A stretch of 64,000 nt of DNA from Phytophthora quininea (lineage: Eukaryota > Oomycota > Peronosporomycetes > Peronosporales > Peronosporaceae): assembly GCA_011947345.1 (NCBI GenBank), contig JAAVTG010000548.1, forward strand, positions 124,001-188,000. Direction: 5' to 3'. Positions 12,153 to 22,584 of this stretch are shown here, piece by piece. The position numbers were made by a program, and so were the translations under genes. Each line of letters opens with the position of its first letter. Positions within the stretch are counted from its first letter, which is position 1. Below the pieces are notes generated by a model, which was not told where the DNA came from, made no database searches, and saw only the letters and a list, made by a program, of their open reading frames with translations.

Positions 12153-12541
12153 CGTCTTGCGGTCTTTTGTCGAGTGACGTATCGAGTGGAGAAGAATTGC
12201 TAACTGGTTCAGTGTGAAGAGCTGGAGATTATGGCCACGTGGTCACGAGATTGGTGACGGAATGTAGTGTGGAGATCACCAGCCATGTTCAGCCAGCCGC
12301 AGTGGTGGCGACTGGATGGTCTCGTGCACATGAAGTCGTAACGCGAGCGAGGATGACACGGTATCGTATCACGAGATGACCTCCGAGTAGATAACGACAC
12401 TTGTGTTGACACGACTGTCAACCACCCAACTCCATGCCCCCAGTCCCCAAACGACAGACAAGCTCATTTAGCTCACTTGTCGATTAGCATCTAATAGACT
12501 TCCGGCCTATTTAGGAGCTTCGCTGGCTCCCCATCGTGTCT

Positions 12542-13984
12542 TCATACCTGCAGACACTTCACGGAATCCCTTATGGTAATCTTCAAGATGGGAACAAGAG
12601 AGACTTCTTGAATATTACCGATACCGACGAGAACTGGATAACTGTGTGTTATCGAAAGGAAAGTCTTTGGCAAGTGGGCGGTCACAAATTCAACGACGCA
12701 GACAGCTTCAACCGTCTTGGCCCCCTCCACCGCATCGTAATTAATTGCCTCCCACATCCCCGAACAGCAAACTAAGCGTGAAATTCGCAACCTGACGTAG
12801 TGTTTCATGTCCTTTGCCGTTGCTTTAGCACACTCAACTATAGTGTTGATTCGCCACCCCCATCTACGGGGTCTTTTGTCCTTGATGAAGGCCTGCAAGA
12901 ACTTGTAGCACTTATTCGTGGTCAGCTTCTTGTCTTTCAACTCGTTCAAGCCTAATGCGTACTTGGTGAAAGTCTCTGACCGTCCGGATTCGACCCAAAT
13001 CTTGACCCTCGCCGAGATTTCGTCGTCCGTGGCTTTCTTTCCGATGCTGTTGGTCGTCATACCAATCATGCTGTGTCTGTCAATATCATCGTCCAGCTTC
13101 ATGGCATAGCTTCGGTACGTCTGGAACGAAGGAGAGCTTGCTCAGTCGCCAGACTGAATGGCCCCCGCATTCAGCTTTGCCCAGACATCGTAGCTCGTAA
13201 AGCCGTTATGCATCCAGCCATCTAGTTGGAACTTGTTGAAGTGTGTCGAGTACCTCGTCAGCGCCAGACCGTTGAAGTAATTCTCAAGTCCTGTCATCTT
13301 GCTGAGGCCCATCTTCGCTTCAACTTGGGCCTGGGTAAGTCCGTTGATTGCGTAGTTTTCGAGCTTGGTATTGATAAACTTGTTGTAGAGATGGTAGCTA
13401 GGACTGAAAATGAAGTCAGCCTCCCTAGTCACTTTGGTCAGCCCTAAGTTCTCCCAGACATGCGTTGCCGATTCATCCTTCTTGACCCACGTCGGGATCT
13501 GTTTCTCCACGAACTGCTGGTAGTATTTCAGGTTCGGGTTGTTTATGAGTGCGAAGTCCGACAGCTTGTCAATGCCGAGAATCGCACGAACTCGCTCCGG
13601 GGTCAGGTCCTTCCTGGACCAACGCGAGACTTGGTCAGCCACTAATTTGTCATACACTTTGAACTGGGGCGACGATTTCAAAGCCGCATCGTCCAAGTTC
13701 TGCATTCCGAGCAACTTCTTCAATTCGTCGACGTTCTTGCTACTGTGTTTCCATGTTGTGATCCTCATTGACGACGCTGCAGAAGCAGCTTTAGACTTTG
13801 TCTTGGACACGACATCCTTCAAATTCGAGAGGCTGGGGGCTCGCTCTTCGGAATTATCATCCAAGTCATCGACTTGAGCGACCCGCAAGAATCTTGCTCT
13901 GACGTTGTCGGTCGAATCATCAGCAACCACCGCGACAGTATCAAGCATCACGGCGGCAAACGTCTCCACATCACCTGGGTTCAT
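12542..13984 (-). pseudogene. RxLR/WY effector C, premature stop and no visible signal peptide
   Basis: The ATG at 13984 gives a product with RFLR at residues 31-34 and EER at 46-48, the usual spacing for this family. Its first 30 residues (MNPGDVETFAAVMLDTVAVV...) do not form a hydrophobic signal peptide. The WY body follows (KNVDELKKLLGMQNLDDAA, VRAILGIDKLSDFAL, QIPTWVKKDESATHVW). A TGA at 13142-13144 stops it, yet the same frame continues with family sequence from about 13135 (YRSYAMKLDDDIDRH, VKIWVESGRSETFTKYALGL). Homology ends near 12885, and the ORF then runs on to 12542 with unrelated text. Loss of the leader and the in-frame stop both point to a pseudogene. Confidence 0.8.
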
Positions 13985-14111
13985 TGTAACAATTTCAAAC
14001 AAATCAATTGATTCTACTGTCGAATACCTTCGTGCACGTCGAGAAAAAAGCGCATCAAGCTAGCCACCCCCAAACCGTCCTCGTCAACAGTGCACTATTC
14101 GAACAGGGTCA

Positions 14112-14885
14112 CTAATTTCTGCTCTTCAGCCACGAGAGCGCGATAAACCCCATCCGCAGTGACAGCTCCGAGATCCAAACGTTCTTCTTTACGAGACGTT
14201 CCATGGTCTGCACACTGTGCGACGTGAGAGGCACTGAGCCCAATTTTGCCACCATTGGCTCAAGCACAAACCTGCATTGCAAACATCCTGGAGATAGGCC
14301 TTTTGAACGACTTCTCTGTCTCCCCAACACCGCACGAACCTCCACCTCCGTACCTCGCCACCGGTTCAAATAGCAGACGAACTGGGATCTGAATCTCCAC
14401 TCAGGCACGGGGTTCTCTTAAATTCCTGTCCAAATCTGCAGTTTTCTTGAGCGCTTCGAGGTATCCTTCACTTGGAAGTTCCCTCTGGCTCACTCCACAA
14501 CTGCCCGCCAAGTCACTGAGCAGAGTGTCCTTCTGCGGATCGATCTATAAAAATACCGGACTGGGATGTCCTCTTCATAGAGAGCATCTCCTTCGCTCCC
14601 CAGTTCAAGTTTGCAGTATTTTCCTAATAAAAATGTCCACGCCTGATGGCCCACGTGCTCCACGGCTGCCAGTAGCAACAGACCGTCTCGCGCTTGCTTG
14701 ACCTTGTCGCGATGCTCTTGGTACCAGCCCCCGCCCCCGCGGTCGCTCGCAGGCTGCCACGGCAACTTCACTTCGAGACGGCGCTTGACAGTGTGCCGTA
14801 TGTCCTCGTCGGCCCAAAATTGAAGGCGACGCGGACGTTCCTGAGCCACGGCGCCAAGAATCCCCAGCGCTCCCCAGCGCTCCGC
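14112..14885 (-). pseudogene. Remnant of an unrecognised protein gene
   Basis: A minus-strand reading (14885-14490) runs without an ATG: AAERWGALGILGAVAQERPR, then FWADEDIRHTVKRRLEVKLP. A second reading (14408-14112) includes RWRGTEVEVRAVLGRQRSRS and VCYLNRW. The text looks like former coding sequence, but I do not recognise a family. It sits between effectors C and D. A small tandem repeat (CCCAGCGCTC) lies at 14867-14888. It may be a captured host gene fragment or part of a transposon. Confidence 0.35.
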
Positions 14886-15052
14886 AGCGTTCTTCCCTTT
14901 CGATGACTACAGTACTTTTTCATGAATCTCTCGTTTACATAAAATGTGCTGGAATGATTGGACCACAGTATTGTATGTGTGTGTTTTGGTAAACCGGAAA
15001 AAATCGCACAATTTGATTTACGAATATGTTGAAAGCGTTGGCAAAGTCGCAA

Positions 15053-15179
15053 GAGATGTATCCACAGTATTTGTAATCCACGGATGGCATTTACTTACAC
15101 TGCAGTACTTCAAAAACACCGGCAAAGTCTTAACAGGTACAACGTTTCTGTCCACAGTGCTTGTTATCCAGAAAAACAT
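15053..15179 (-). repeat. Imperfect ~55-bp duplication downstream of effector D
   Basis: Two neighbouring segments, both beginning GGCAAAGTC and ending near CATTTAC (about 15040-15095 and 15121-15181), are imperfect copies. They lie in the 3' flank of effector D. No function is apparent. Confidence 0.35.
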
Positions 15180-16236
15180 TTACTCTGGTTGCTTCAGAGC
15201 ATGCTCGCGGGCAGCTAACAGCTTCTTTTCTTCGAGGAACGTCTTGAAATACTTGTAGTTTTTGTTCTTGGTCAGTTTCCTCCCCTGCAGTCCATTTAAA
15301 CCCAGCGAGTATTCGACAAAAGCATCGGATCGGCTGGAGTCGACCCAAATCCTGATTCTCGTGCTGATTTCTGCGTTCGTGGCCTCCTTCCCAATGGCGT
15401 TGGCAACTGGCAGGAGATAGTGCCTGTAATCTTCAACCTCATCGTCCAGCTTCTTGACATAACTTAGATACATCTGGTACTTTGGAGAATTCGCTCGCTC
15501 ATTGGGCCGAATGGCCCCACTTTCAGCGTTGCCCAGACGTCGTAACTTGTGAAGCCGTTGTTGTGCCAACCGTCCAGTCGGTACTTTTCCAGTGACTTGC
15601 CATATTTGTTGAGCCATATTTTGTTCACTTGCTTTTCCAGGCCATGCATGTTCGTAATCTTCATCTTGGTCGCCACTTCTTCCTTCGTCAGCAAGTTCAT
15701 GGCGTACCCTTCAAACTTCTTGGTCATGAAATGGTCGTAGAGTCTGTATTTGGGACTATTCGACAACACATACATATTGGTGGCAACGCTCAATTCCGAA
15801 TTGTTCCAGACGATGGTCAGCGACTCGTCCTTCTTGATCCACATTGGGATTTGCTTCTTCACGAACTTTTCGTAGTATTTCCAGTTGAGGCTGTCGAACA
15901 TCACGGGGTCGTACACTTTGAACTGCGAAGACGCCTGCAACGCTGCGTCGTCGAAGTTCTGCAGGCCCAGCAGCTTCTTCAACTCGTCGACGTTCTTGCC
16001 GCTCGTTTCCCACAGTTGGAGCTTGACTGACGACGCTGCCGAAGAGATTTTGGACTGGGTCTTGGACACGACGCTTTTGAGCGGCGAGAGGTTGGGCGCT
16101 CGCTCCTCCGAGTTGTCGACTTCATCGACGGTAGCTGTCACTCTCAACAGCCTTCCTGCCGAGCCGTTTGCGGCTCTAGCGTTGCCGAGAGCAATCACGA
16201 TGAATATATATATACCAGGAAGTGACGAATTCTCAT
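15180..16236 (-). CDS. RxLR/WY effector D, two apparent frameshifts
   Basis: The ATG at 16236 begins MRIRHFLV, which matches the paralogues' signal peptides. A TA dinucleotide run (about 16203-16214) then throws the frame; the continuing frame carries FIVIALGNARA, RLLR and NSEERAP. WY modules follow (NVDELKKLLGLQNFDDAALQ, FVKKQIPMWIKKDESLTIVW, LDGWHNNGFTSYDVW). A second shift falls at a run of C (15515-15518), after which the body resumes (YVKKLDDEVEDYRHYLLPVA, RIWVDSSRSDAFVEYSLGLN) and ends at 15180. The second break is a one-base homopolymer loss of the kind seen in conserved genes here, so it may be a base-calling error. The TA-run shift may be real length variation. The product would be secreted and host-directed. 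Confidence 0.8.
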
Positions 16237-16439
16237 CGTCCAACAGTGCAGTTCGTGGAATGACTTATACAATTGCGGCGAGGGCGTCGAGTGGTTTAGC
16301 GGTCAAACCAACAAAGATTATGATTTCGGATGTCTGTACACACTTCATTATCGCCACCCGAAAACGGAACTCAACGTTTGGCTGCAGCATTGACCCGTTT
16401 CTTTGGCTCTACCTCGTTTGACCAAGGGGTTAACACCAT

Positions 16440-17562
16440 TTACCCAAACACTTGCTCGCGCACCAGTTTCTGCCTGTCCCTTTCCTTGACAAACTCCTCC
16501 AAGTATTTGTAGTTCTTGTTCTTCGTCAGCTCCTTCCCCTTCAGTCCGTTCAAGCCCAGCGCGTACTTGACAAAGTGCTCGGATCGATTGGAGTCGACCC
16601 AGATCTTGATCCTAGTCGTCACCTCGGCACTCGTAGCGTCTTTGCCGATGGCGATGACCGGCAAGCCCAACCTCCGAGAACTCTCGATTTCGTCATCCAA
16701 TTTCTTGACGTAACTTCGGTACATGTTGGACTCCTTTGAGTTTTCATGGGCGGTCGCGACCTTCAGCTTCACCCACACATCGTAGCTAGAGACGCCATTC
16801 TGCAGCCAGCCCTTCTCTCGGTACTTGTCCGTCGATTTCCCGTATCGCTGCAGCAAGTTTTTATTCACCTGGCGCTCAACGCCCTTCATCTTTGGTACCC
16901 CATTTTAGCCGCCACGTCCTTCTGAGACAGCAGGTTCGCCGCGTAGTTTTCGAACGTTGTCGCCACAAAGTTGTCGTAGAGTATGTGGTTGGGGCTGTTG
17001 AACACGCCAGCTTGCGTTGTGTGCGCGTTCAGTCCCAACATCTTCCAAAAGTCACCCACCGACGTGTCCTTCTTGACCCAGACCGGAATTTGGTTTTCCA
17101 CGAACCATTCGTAGTACTTATAGTTGGGATTGCTCGCAAGCACATAGTCGGACAGCTTGTCAATGCCGAGGATCACACGAACTCGCTCCGGGGTCAGGTC
17201 CTTCCTGGACCAGCGAGACACCTGAGCACTCAGTATTTCGTCGTACACTTTGAACTGGGGCGACGATTTCAAAGCCGCATCGTCCAGGCTCTGCAGTCCC
17301 AGCAACTTCTTCAATTCGTCGACGTTCTTGCCGCTCGTTCCCCACAGTTTGAGCTTCACGGACGAAGTGATCTTGGATTGGGTCTTAGATATGGCATCTT
17401 TCAATGACGACAGGCTGGGGCTCGCTCTTCGGAATTGTCGACTTCATCGAACGCAACAGCGACTCTCAGAAGCCTTGCTTTTGGAGCGGCAGTCGATTCG
17501 GCGGAGCCTGTGACCAAAGCTACCGTGACGAGGAGACATGCCAGGAATTGATGAACTAGCAT
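16440..17562 (-). CDS. RxLR/WY effector E, two homopolymer frameshifts
   Basis: The ATG at 17562 starts a signal peptide (MLVHQFLACLLVTVALVTGS), RLLR at residues 30-33 and EER at 45-47. Just after EER the frame shifts at a G run (17417-17420) where paralogue C has five G and this gene four. The WY body then reads NVDELKKLLGLQSLDDAALK, LRGQVLP-side text VRVILGIDKLSDYVL and FVENQIPVWVKKDTSV. A second shift near 16889 again involves a short A/T run compared with paralogue B. The C-terminus ends REQVFG, as in B. Both shifts are homopolymer-associated, so the gene could be intact in the organism. Confidence 0.8.
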
Positions 17563-17773
17563 CGTAGTCTGGTTTGTTGGGTGATTTTGACAGTGAAGGT
17601 GAGAGCCATGAGTGGTTCAGCGGTAGAACACGATTCCGGATGTCTGTACACATTTTCATCATCCGGTCCCCCATAAACAAATGTCAAGTCTTGGGTGATG
17701 TATACGTGTGCACTCATCATACCACGTAAACGGACTTCCAACTCTTGCCTGTTTGTTGAGCTCTCCCTCAAAT

Positions 17774-18720
17774 CTACATCTCCAACCCAGCGTTTGGTCG
17801 CGCACTAGCCGCTGCGTTGAGAAACTCGCCAAAATATTTGAAGTTTCTGTTCTTCTTCAGCTCCTTCCCCTTCAATCCATTCAAGCCCAGCGCATATTTG
17901 ACAAAGTTGTTGGGCCTATTGGAGTCAACCCAGATCTTAATCCTCGTCGTCTTCCGGACTCGTAGCGTCCTTGCCAATAGCGATAATTGGCAGGCCCACC
18001 ATCCGAGAACTCTCGATTTCGTCATCCAATTTCTTGACGTAACCTCGGTACATATTGAATTCTTTCGAGCGTTCTCGAGTGGTAGGACTGATCGTCCCGA
18101 TTTTCAACTTCATCCACACGTCGTAGCTTGTGAGTTCCTTCTGGAGGCATCCGCCCACTCGGTATTTGTCGGTCGATGTCACGTATCGTGCTAGCAAAAT
18201 CGCGTTCATCTGGCGCTCCACGCCTTGCATGCTGTCGACTCCCATTCCGTCATCACGTCCTGCTTGGTCAACATCTTCATCGCGTAGTTTTCAAATGTTC
18301 GACTGACAAAGCGGTCATAACGTTGATAGCTGGGGTTGTTGACCACACCAGCTTGCTCCGTGAGCTTATTCAGCCCTAAGCTCTTCCACACATCACTCAC
18401 CGACATGTCCTTCATTACCCATGCAGGAATTTGATTCTCGATGGACTGTTCGTAGTATTTCAAGTTGGGGTTGTTCACCACCGCAACGTCCGAGACCTTA
18501 TCGATGCCGAGGATCGCGCGAACTTGCTCTGGACTCAAGTCCTTCTTCGGCCAGCGAGACACTTGCGCGTCCAGTATTTTGTCGTAGACTTTGAACTGCA
18601 GCGACGCTTTCAAAGCGGAACCGTCCGTTGTCTGCAAGTCCAGCAACTTCTTCAACTCGTCGACGTCCTTGCCGTATTTCTCCCACATTTTGATTTTCAT
18701 TTTGTCAGGTGTCTTCTCCA
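17774..18720 (-). pseudogene. RxLR/WY effector F, leader missing, frameshifted
   Basis: Homology starts at about 18720 with MKIKMWEKYGKDVDELKKLL, so the signal peptide, RxLR and EER are absent. WY modules follow (VRAILGIDKVSDVAVVNNPN, SIENQIPAWVMKDMSVSDVW). Frame changes occur near 18240 and near 17945, neither clearly in a homopolymer, and the C-terminus (RIKIWVDSNRPNNFVKYALG) ends at 17774. Without a leader the product could not be secreted by the usual route. It is the outermost copy of the array on the right. Confidence 0.8.
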
Positions 18721-18751
18721 CTGTCAACGAAATCAAAAAGTGATTCGACAA

Positions 18752-19339
18752 CCAACTTCAGAGATCGTAGTGAATCCTACCAGTTTGAGATGCTGTTGGT
18801 GAACCATAGTTGGTGCAATCTCAGATGGCGAGTTCATCTTGGGAATTAGAAGTACGTCTTGTGTAACTGCCGATCGTACGTACTAACCGTAAACGATTGC
18901 GAAAAAGCACCAGCACGGATCATTCAAGAAGTTAGAAACGATCCCTTCATTTCTTTGGATGCTGCACTCACCACTAGCCTTTTTCATCAAATGACGACCA
19001 TTTTCAGGTACTGAATTTGCCACGAGAGCCAGCCGTGGCTAAAGCCATGCCGACTATCTCACAACGGCATAGTTCTCCTGAAACCAAAGCAGAAGCTCAC
19101 TTGCACATCGACGTCCTTTGATTCTCGAGGTCAATTTCATGTCCACATCGATAATGTTAAAACATTATCGTTTTCGTGAGTGCAGCATTAGTTGAAATGA
19201 TTTGATTAACTAGTTAGTGGATTCTCTCGTCTGGAAGGTGTGTGAGTGCGTGCGTACAGCATTAGCAACCACACGATAATCTTATTTAGTGTCTTGATAC
19301 GCATTCACCGCTCCGACGGCAGTAAACGCTGAATCAGCA
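18752..19339. other. Intergenic, nothing recognised
   Basis: No ORF of credible length and no recognisable RNA or repeat was seen here. It separates the effector array from the ankyrin-type remnant. Confidence 0.4.
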
Positions 19340-21015
19340 TTACTCCGTGTCATGTTCATGGAGGGATTTTACTACCTCAAAGTGACCATTTGAAGCGGCA
19401 GTGTCCATCGCTTCCTGTGCAAATTCTTCCCGGTAATGTCCGTACAGCCATTTGATGATATCAATTCGACTAAAGGTGTACACGTGACGATTCCAATGCG
19501 TTGGAACCATTGCAACACCTTCAAATTTCCAGTCATCGCAGCCGATTCCATAGCTAACGGGGTACACCACGTCACGGACGTTGCCTTGATCCACTCCAAC
19601 TCTGCAATCTGCTGCTGAATCACAGTCTCTGATCGCTTATTTGCGCAGCATGCATCTAGAACTCCCTCGCACTCAGGAACGTGCCTGCCACCTTGGCGAT
19701 GACAGCGACGGGAATCGCTTCTGGTCGCTTCGCATGCAGCCCATTTAGAACTTTGAAATGTCCATTCGCTGCAGCTATTTCCTTTGTTGCCATCGTGAAT
19801 CCCTCATTTCGATTAGCATCAAGCTACTGGACGATGTTGACGTGACCACACTCAGCAACTCCATCCGTGGAGAGCGTCGTGCATCGCGGGATATTGTATG
19901 CCTTACTCCAACGCACCTGCCGCTTGCTACGCATCGATTTGTTAATTCCGTGAAGAAATCGCAGCATATCCAAATGGCCATTTCTGACAACGATATCCAT
20001 CTCAGCCATCACCTCGCGTTAGCCGTATAATTCGAGGTCGGTCATATTCCCCGAGAAAAAGGTTAAAAGGCTTAATACCGAGCGTACACTTGAGATTCTC
20101 GTAAAGCCACTGAAGTATGCCAAGGTGTTCACATTCAGCGGCTTCAAACATGGTTCGGTGCGGCCATGTTATACATGTATAAGTACAATCGCAATCAATT
20201 GTGCTAGATTTCACAAGCAACCACTGCACTATCAGGAGATCGCTGTGTTTGCTTGCTCCCACTACATAATCCAAGAGCGCAGACGCAACGATACGTAGGT
20301 CATGGTCCACTAATCACTTGGTTAGCTCAAGATCTCCGTATTTTGCAACGTTCAACAAAGCAGAATCACCAATCGGTTGCCTTACCGAGCCATTTTGTTC
20401 CTCTAGAATCAAGTACTTGATGTTGGCTTGACATACCAACCACGCGCTCTTGGAACACTCTGGCAAATAATAAAGCTCTCTGCGATATCCACACTCCACC
20501 AGACTTGCGTGTTGCTTTTGCTGAAAAGTATATTTTACTAAGCGGGCCGTTTTAAAGTAAATCTGTGGACAACGTTCTTGGATCCACCGCACAAACACCC
20601 AGCTTTCGTATGCTGCAGCAAGCCTAAACAAATTAACATCATACGAAATTCCTTCGCGCTTCTTCTGTCCCAGTAGTTGCACGACCCACACGTGGTCACC
20701 TTTGACGACTTCTTCCACCACTTCGCGATAAACTATACAACCAGGAAAGCGCACCAACAGCCAGAGTATCGGCGAATTGCTTGCACTGTCGCTCGGTTGA
20801 ATTCCCAATGGAAGTAGCAGGGTTCCGTGCAAACGGGCTGGTATATCGTCCAGTTGCCACTTCGCGCAACTTCCTTCCCTCGTCCACAGAATTTCCAGAA
20901 GCGTTAATAATCCAAAGTGTACAAGCAGCCCCAAAGGCTTATCAAACAAAAACTGCCGATTTGATTCAAACCGTACTCCCGAATTTATCGCGACAGACAT
21001 GAAATGATCCACCAC
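19340..21015 (-). pseudogene. Ankyrin-type repeat protein gene 1, decayed
   Basis: The longest piece (21015-20314) has no clean ATG at its edge and reads SPILWLLVRFPGCIVYREVV and WVVQLLGQKK. It ends at a TGA (20314-20316), but the same frame continues (LRIVASALLDYVVGASKHSD, LGILQWLYENLKCTLG) to 20002. Further pieces, in shifted frames, read NGHLDMLRFLHGINK (about 20000) and DTAASNGHFEVVKSLHEHDT (to 19340). The helix pairs of the form NGHLxMLxFLH fit the loosely conserved ankyrin repeats that oomycetes carry in large families. Such proteins mediate protein contacts; the specific role is unknown. A sister gene lies at 37071-38523. Confidence 0.7.
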
Positions 21016-21307
21016 TTGGAGCAGGAGTTGATCGAATTCTTCTACCCAGGTCAGTTAGCATTATCAATCACATAATAATAATAATTGTTGTTCAATCGGT
21101 CTTCGTCACTTTCCAGATATTATAAGCATTCTAGCGACTTCTTTCCATTTTGGCCGAAAGTAGTGTTGCGTTTCCAGGTCCCAGCTTGATCGAAGCAAGC
21201 CTCATTTTCGCACATAAGGCTCCAGCGCTAACCTTGCCACAAGCGGAACCTATCCGTCTCCATCTTGCGCGCGGTCGTTGCATCCCGGCTTCTTCTCCCC
21301 ACGCAAC

Positions 21308-21323
21308 CTGCAGGTAGCAGCGA
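21308..21323 (+). repeat. LINE target-site duplication, left copy
   Basis: CTGCAGGTAGCAGCGA occurs here and again at 21496-21511, directly flanking the truncated LINE. A 16-bp duplication is typical of target-primed reverse transcription. Confidence 0.85.
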
Positions 21324-21495
21324 TAGCTTGAAAATAGCTCTCATACGATGGGTTTTGAGGCGCCAAAGGATGTGAATTTACCTCCGCCCCAGCAAACAAT
21401 TTGGATTCCTCGATTGTGACCAAATCACTCTTTTCTTACCTGTTAGTTTGGTAGACGAATTATCCTTTACCTAGTTAATCAACTTTATTCTCTCT
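21324..21495 (+). mobile_element. 5'-truncated LINE copy, 3' end only
   Basis: This segment matches the reverse complement of about 1-165, that is the 3' end of the LINE at 1-6241, in the opposite orientation. It covers the last codons of ORF2 (ending QTIWIPRL-like text) and the 3' tail GTTAATCAACTTTATT. It starts at an internal LINE position, with 2-3 bases of overlap with the target, and is flanked by a perfect 16-bp target-site duplication. This is a classic dead-on-arrival insertion. Confidence 0.88.
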
Positions 21496-21511
21496 CTGCA
21501 GGTAGCAGCGA
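21496..21511 (+). repeat. LINE target-site duplication, right copy
   Basis: CTGCAGGTAGCAGCGA, identical to 21308-21323, lies directly after the LINE tail and its short CT-rich end. Confidence 0.85.
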
Positions 21512-22040
21512 GAACCGCACACAAATAGTCATAAAATATCACTTTTTTGTTACCAGCGGGATTGTCAACAGCAAATGTGGCAGCCTCGGCAAACATCACT
21601 GTGCAAGTTATGGTGTAGGAATATGCATCAATAGTCTTTCGGACTCAGCATAACTTGCTCAGCACTAACTTATAGCCGTAGTCGAAAACCAATTTTTCAT
21701 CTTTAGTAATGTCGCGGAGTGACAGTGATGTGTGTCCCCCCACACACACACACAAACGGCACAAAAGCTCATATGATCCATTCGTTGCGGTATTCAATTA
21801 ACTGATACGATGTTCGTCATACGAAGCCTGGAAGTCCCATCGACTAATGACTTCAGCTCGTGAGTGTTGGAAACGTGGCTTCTTGGAGCACTGTCGTTAC
21901 AGCAATTATCGCACGGGTGGTTTCAGTACCAGCACACAGAGATTAGCGCTATAGTTGGAAAGGCTCTATGCAGATTGGAAACAGGGTTGACAATGGCTCA
22001 TTGGTATGGAAATTGTTGATACCCACTCGCAATAAATCAA
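21512..22040. other. Intergenic, nothing recognised
   Basis: No supported gene was found. A short CA-rich run (CCCCACACACACACAC near 21738) is the only simple repeat. The left end of the DIRS-like element may lie within the last part of this interval. Confidence 0.35.
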
Positions 22041-22584
22041 ATGCGGACTTTTGCTGGACAACCCGATGAAAGTAGATTTTTGCAAGATTGGGGGAAAGCA
22101 ATCAGAGCTGTGCATCCGGATCAGAGCCAACCACAACGAAGCAGATCGCTGCTCACCAACCATCTCGCCATGCTCCAACGGAAACAACGAACAAGACACG
22201 TCATTCTACGATTAACTTCGATGACCAACGCCTAGTTCTTCCGACAATTCTTCTCCATCTCAAGAGTGCAATGGTTCGCCGGGCTACGCTACGTGTCGGG
22301 GGATACGTCTTTTCCTTCCTGAACAAGTCGGAGGACTCGTAGAGTATCCTATCTACGCTTCTGTGACGGCTCTCTCCGAGAGTTCCGCTACTGTCCAAGC
22401 ACTACCAACCGATGAAACCTTCACTGGTGACGTCGCCCTCGCCGACCTTGGGGCGGCTGCGGTCTCAAAAGCGGAAGCTACAAGAACGCGCCTGCGTCAC
22501 TTACTCCCTGTGTAGACTGAATCTGCCGGTCGATTTTGGCACGGTCAAGCTGTCGGTTTTGAGGGGAGACTGGCTCGCCTTCAG

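Noticed and set aside
16290..17660. A-box-like text (GTGGTTTAGCGGT, GTGGTTCAGCGGT) in effector flanks
   Set aside because: It lacks a B-box and is better explained as part of the duplicated flank shared by effectors B and E and the next locus.
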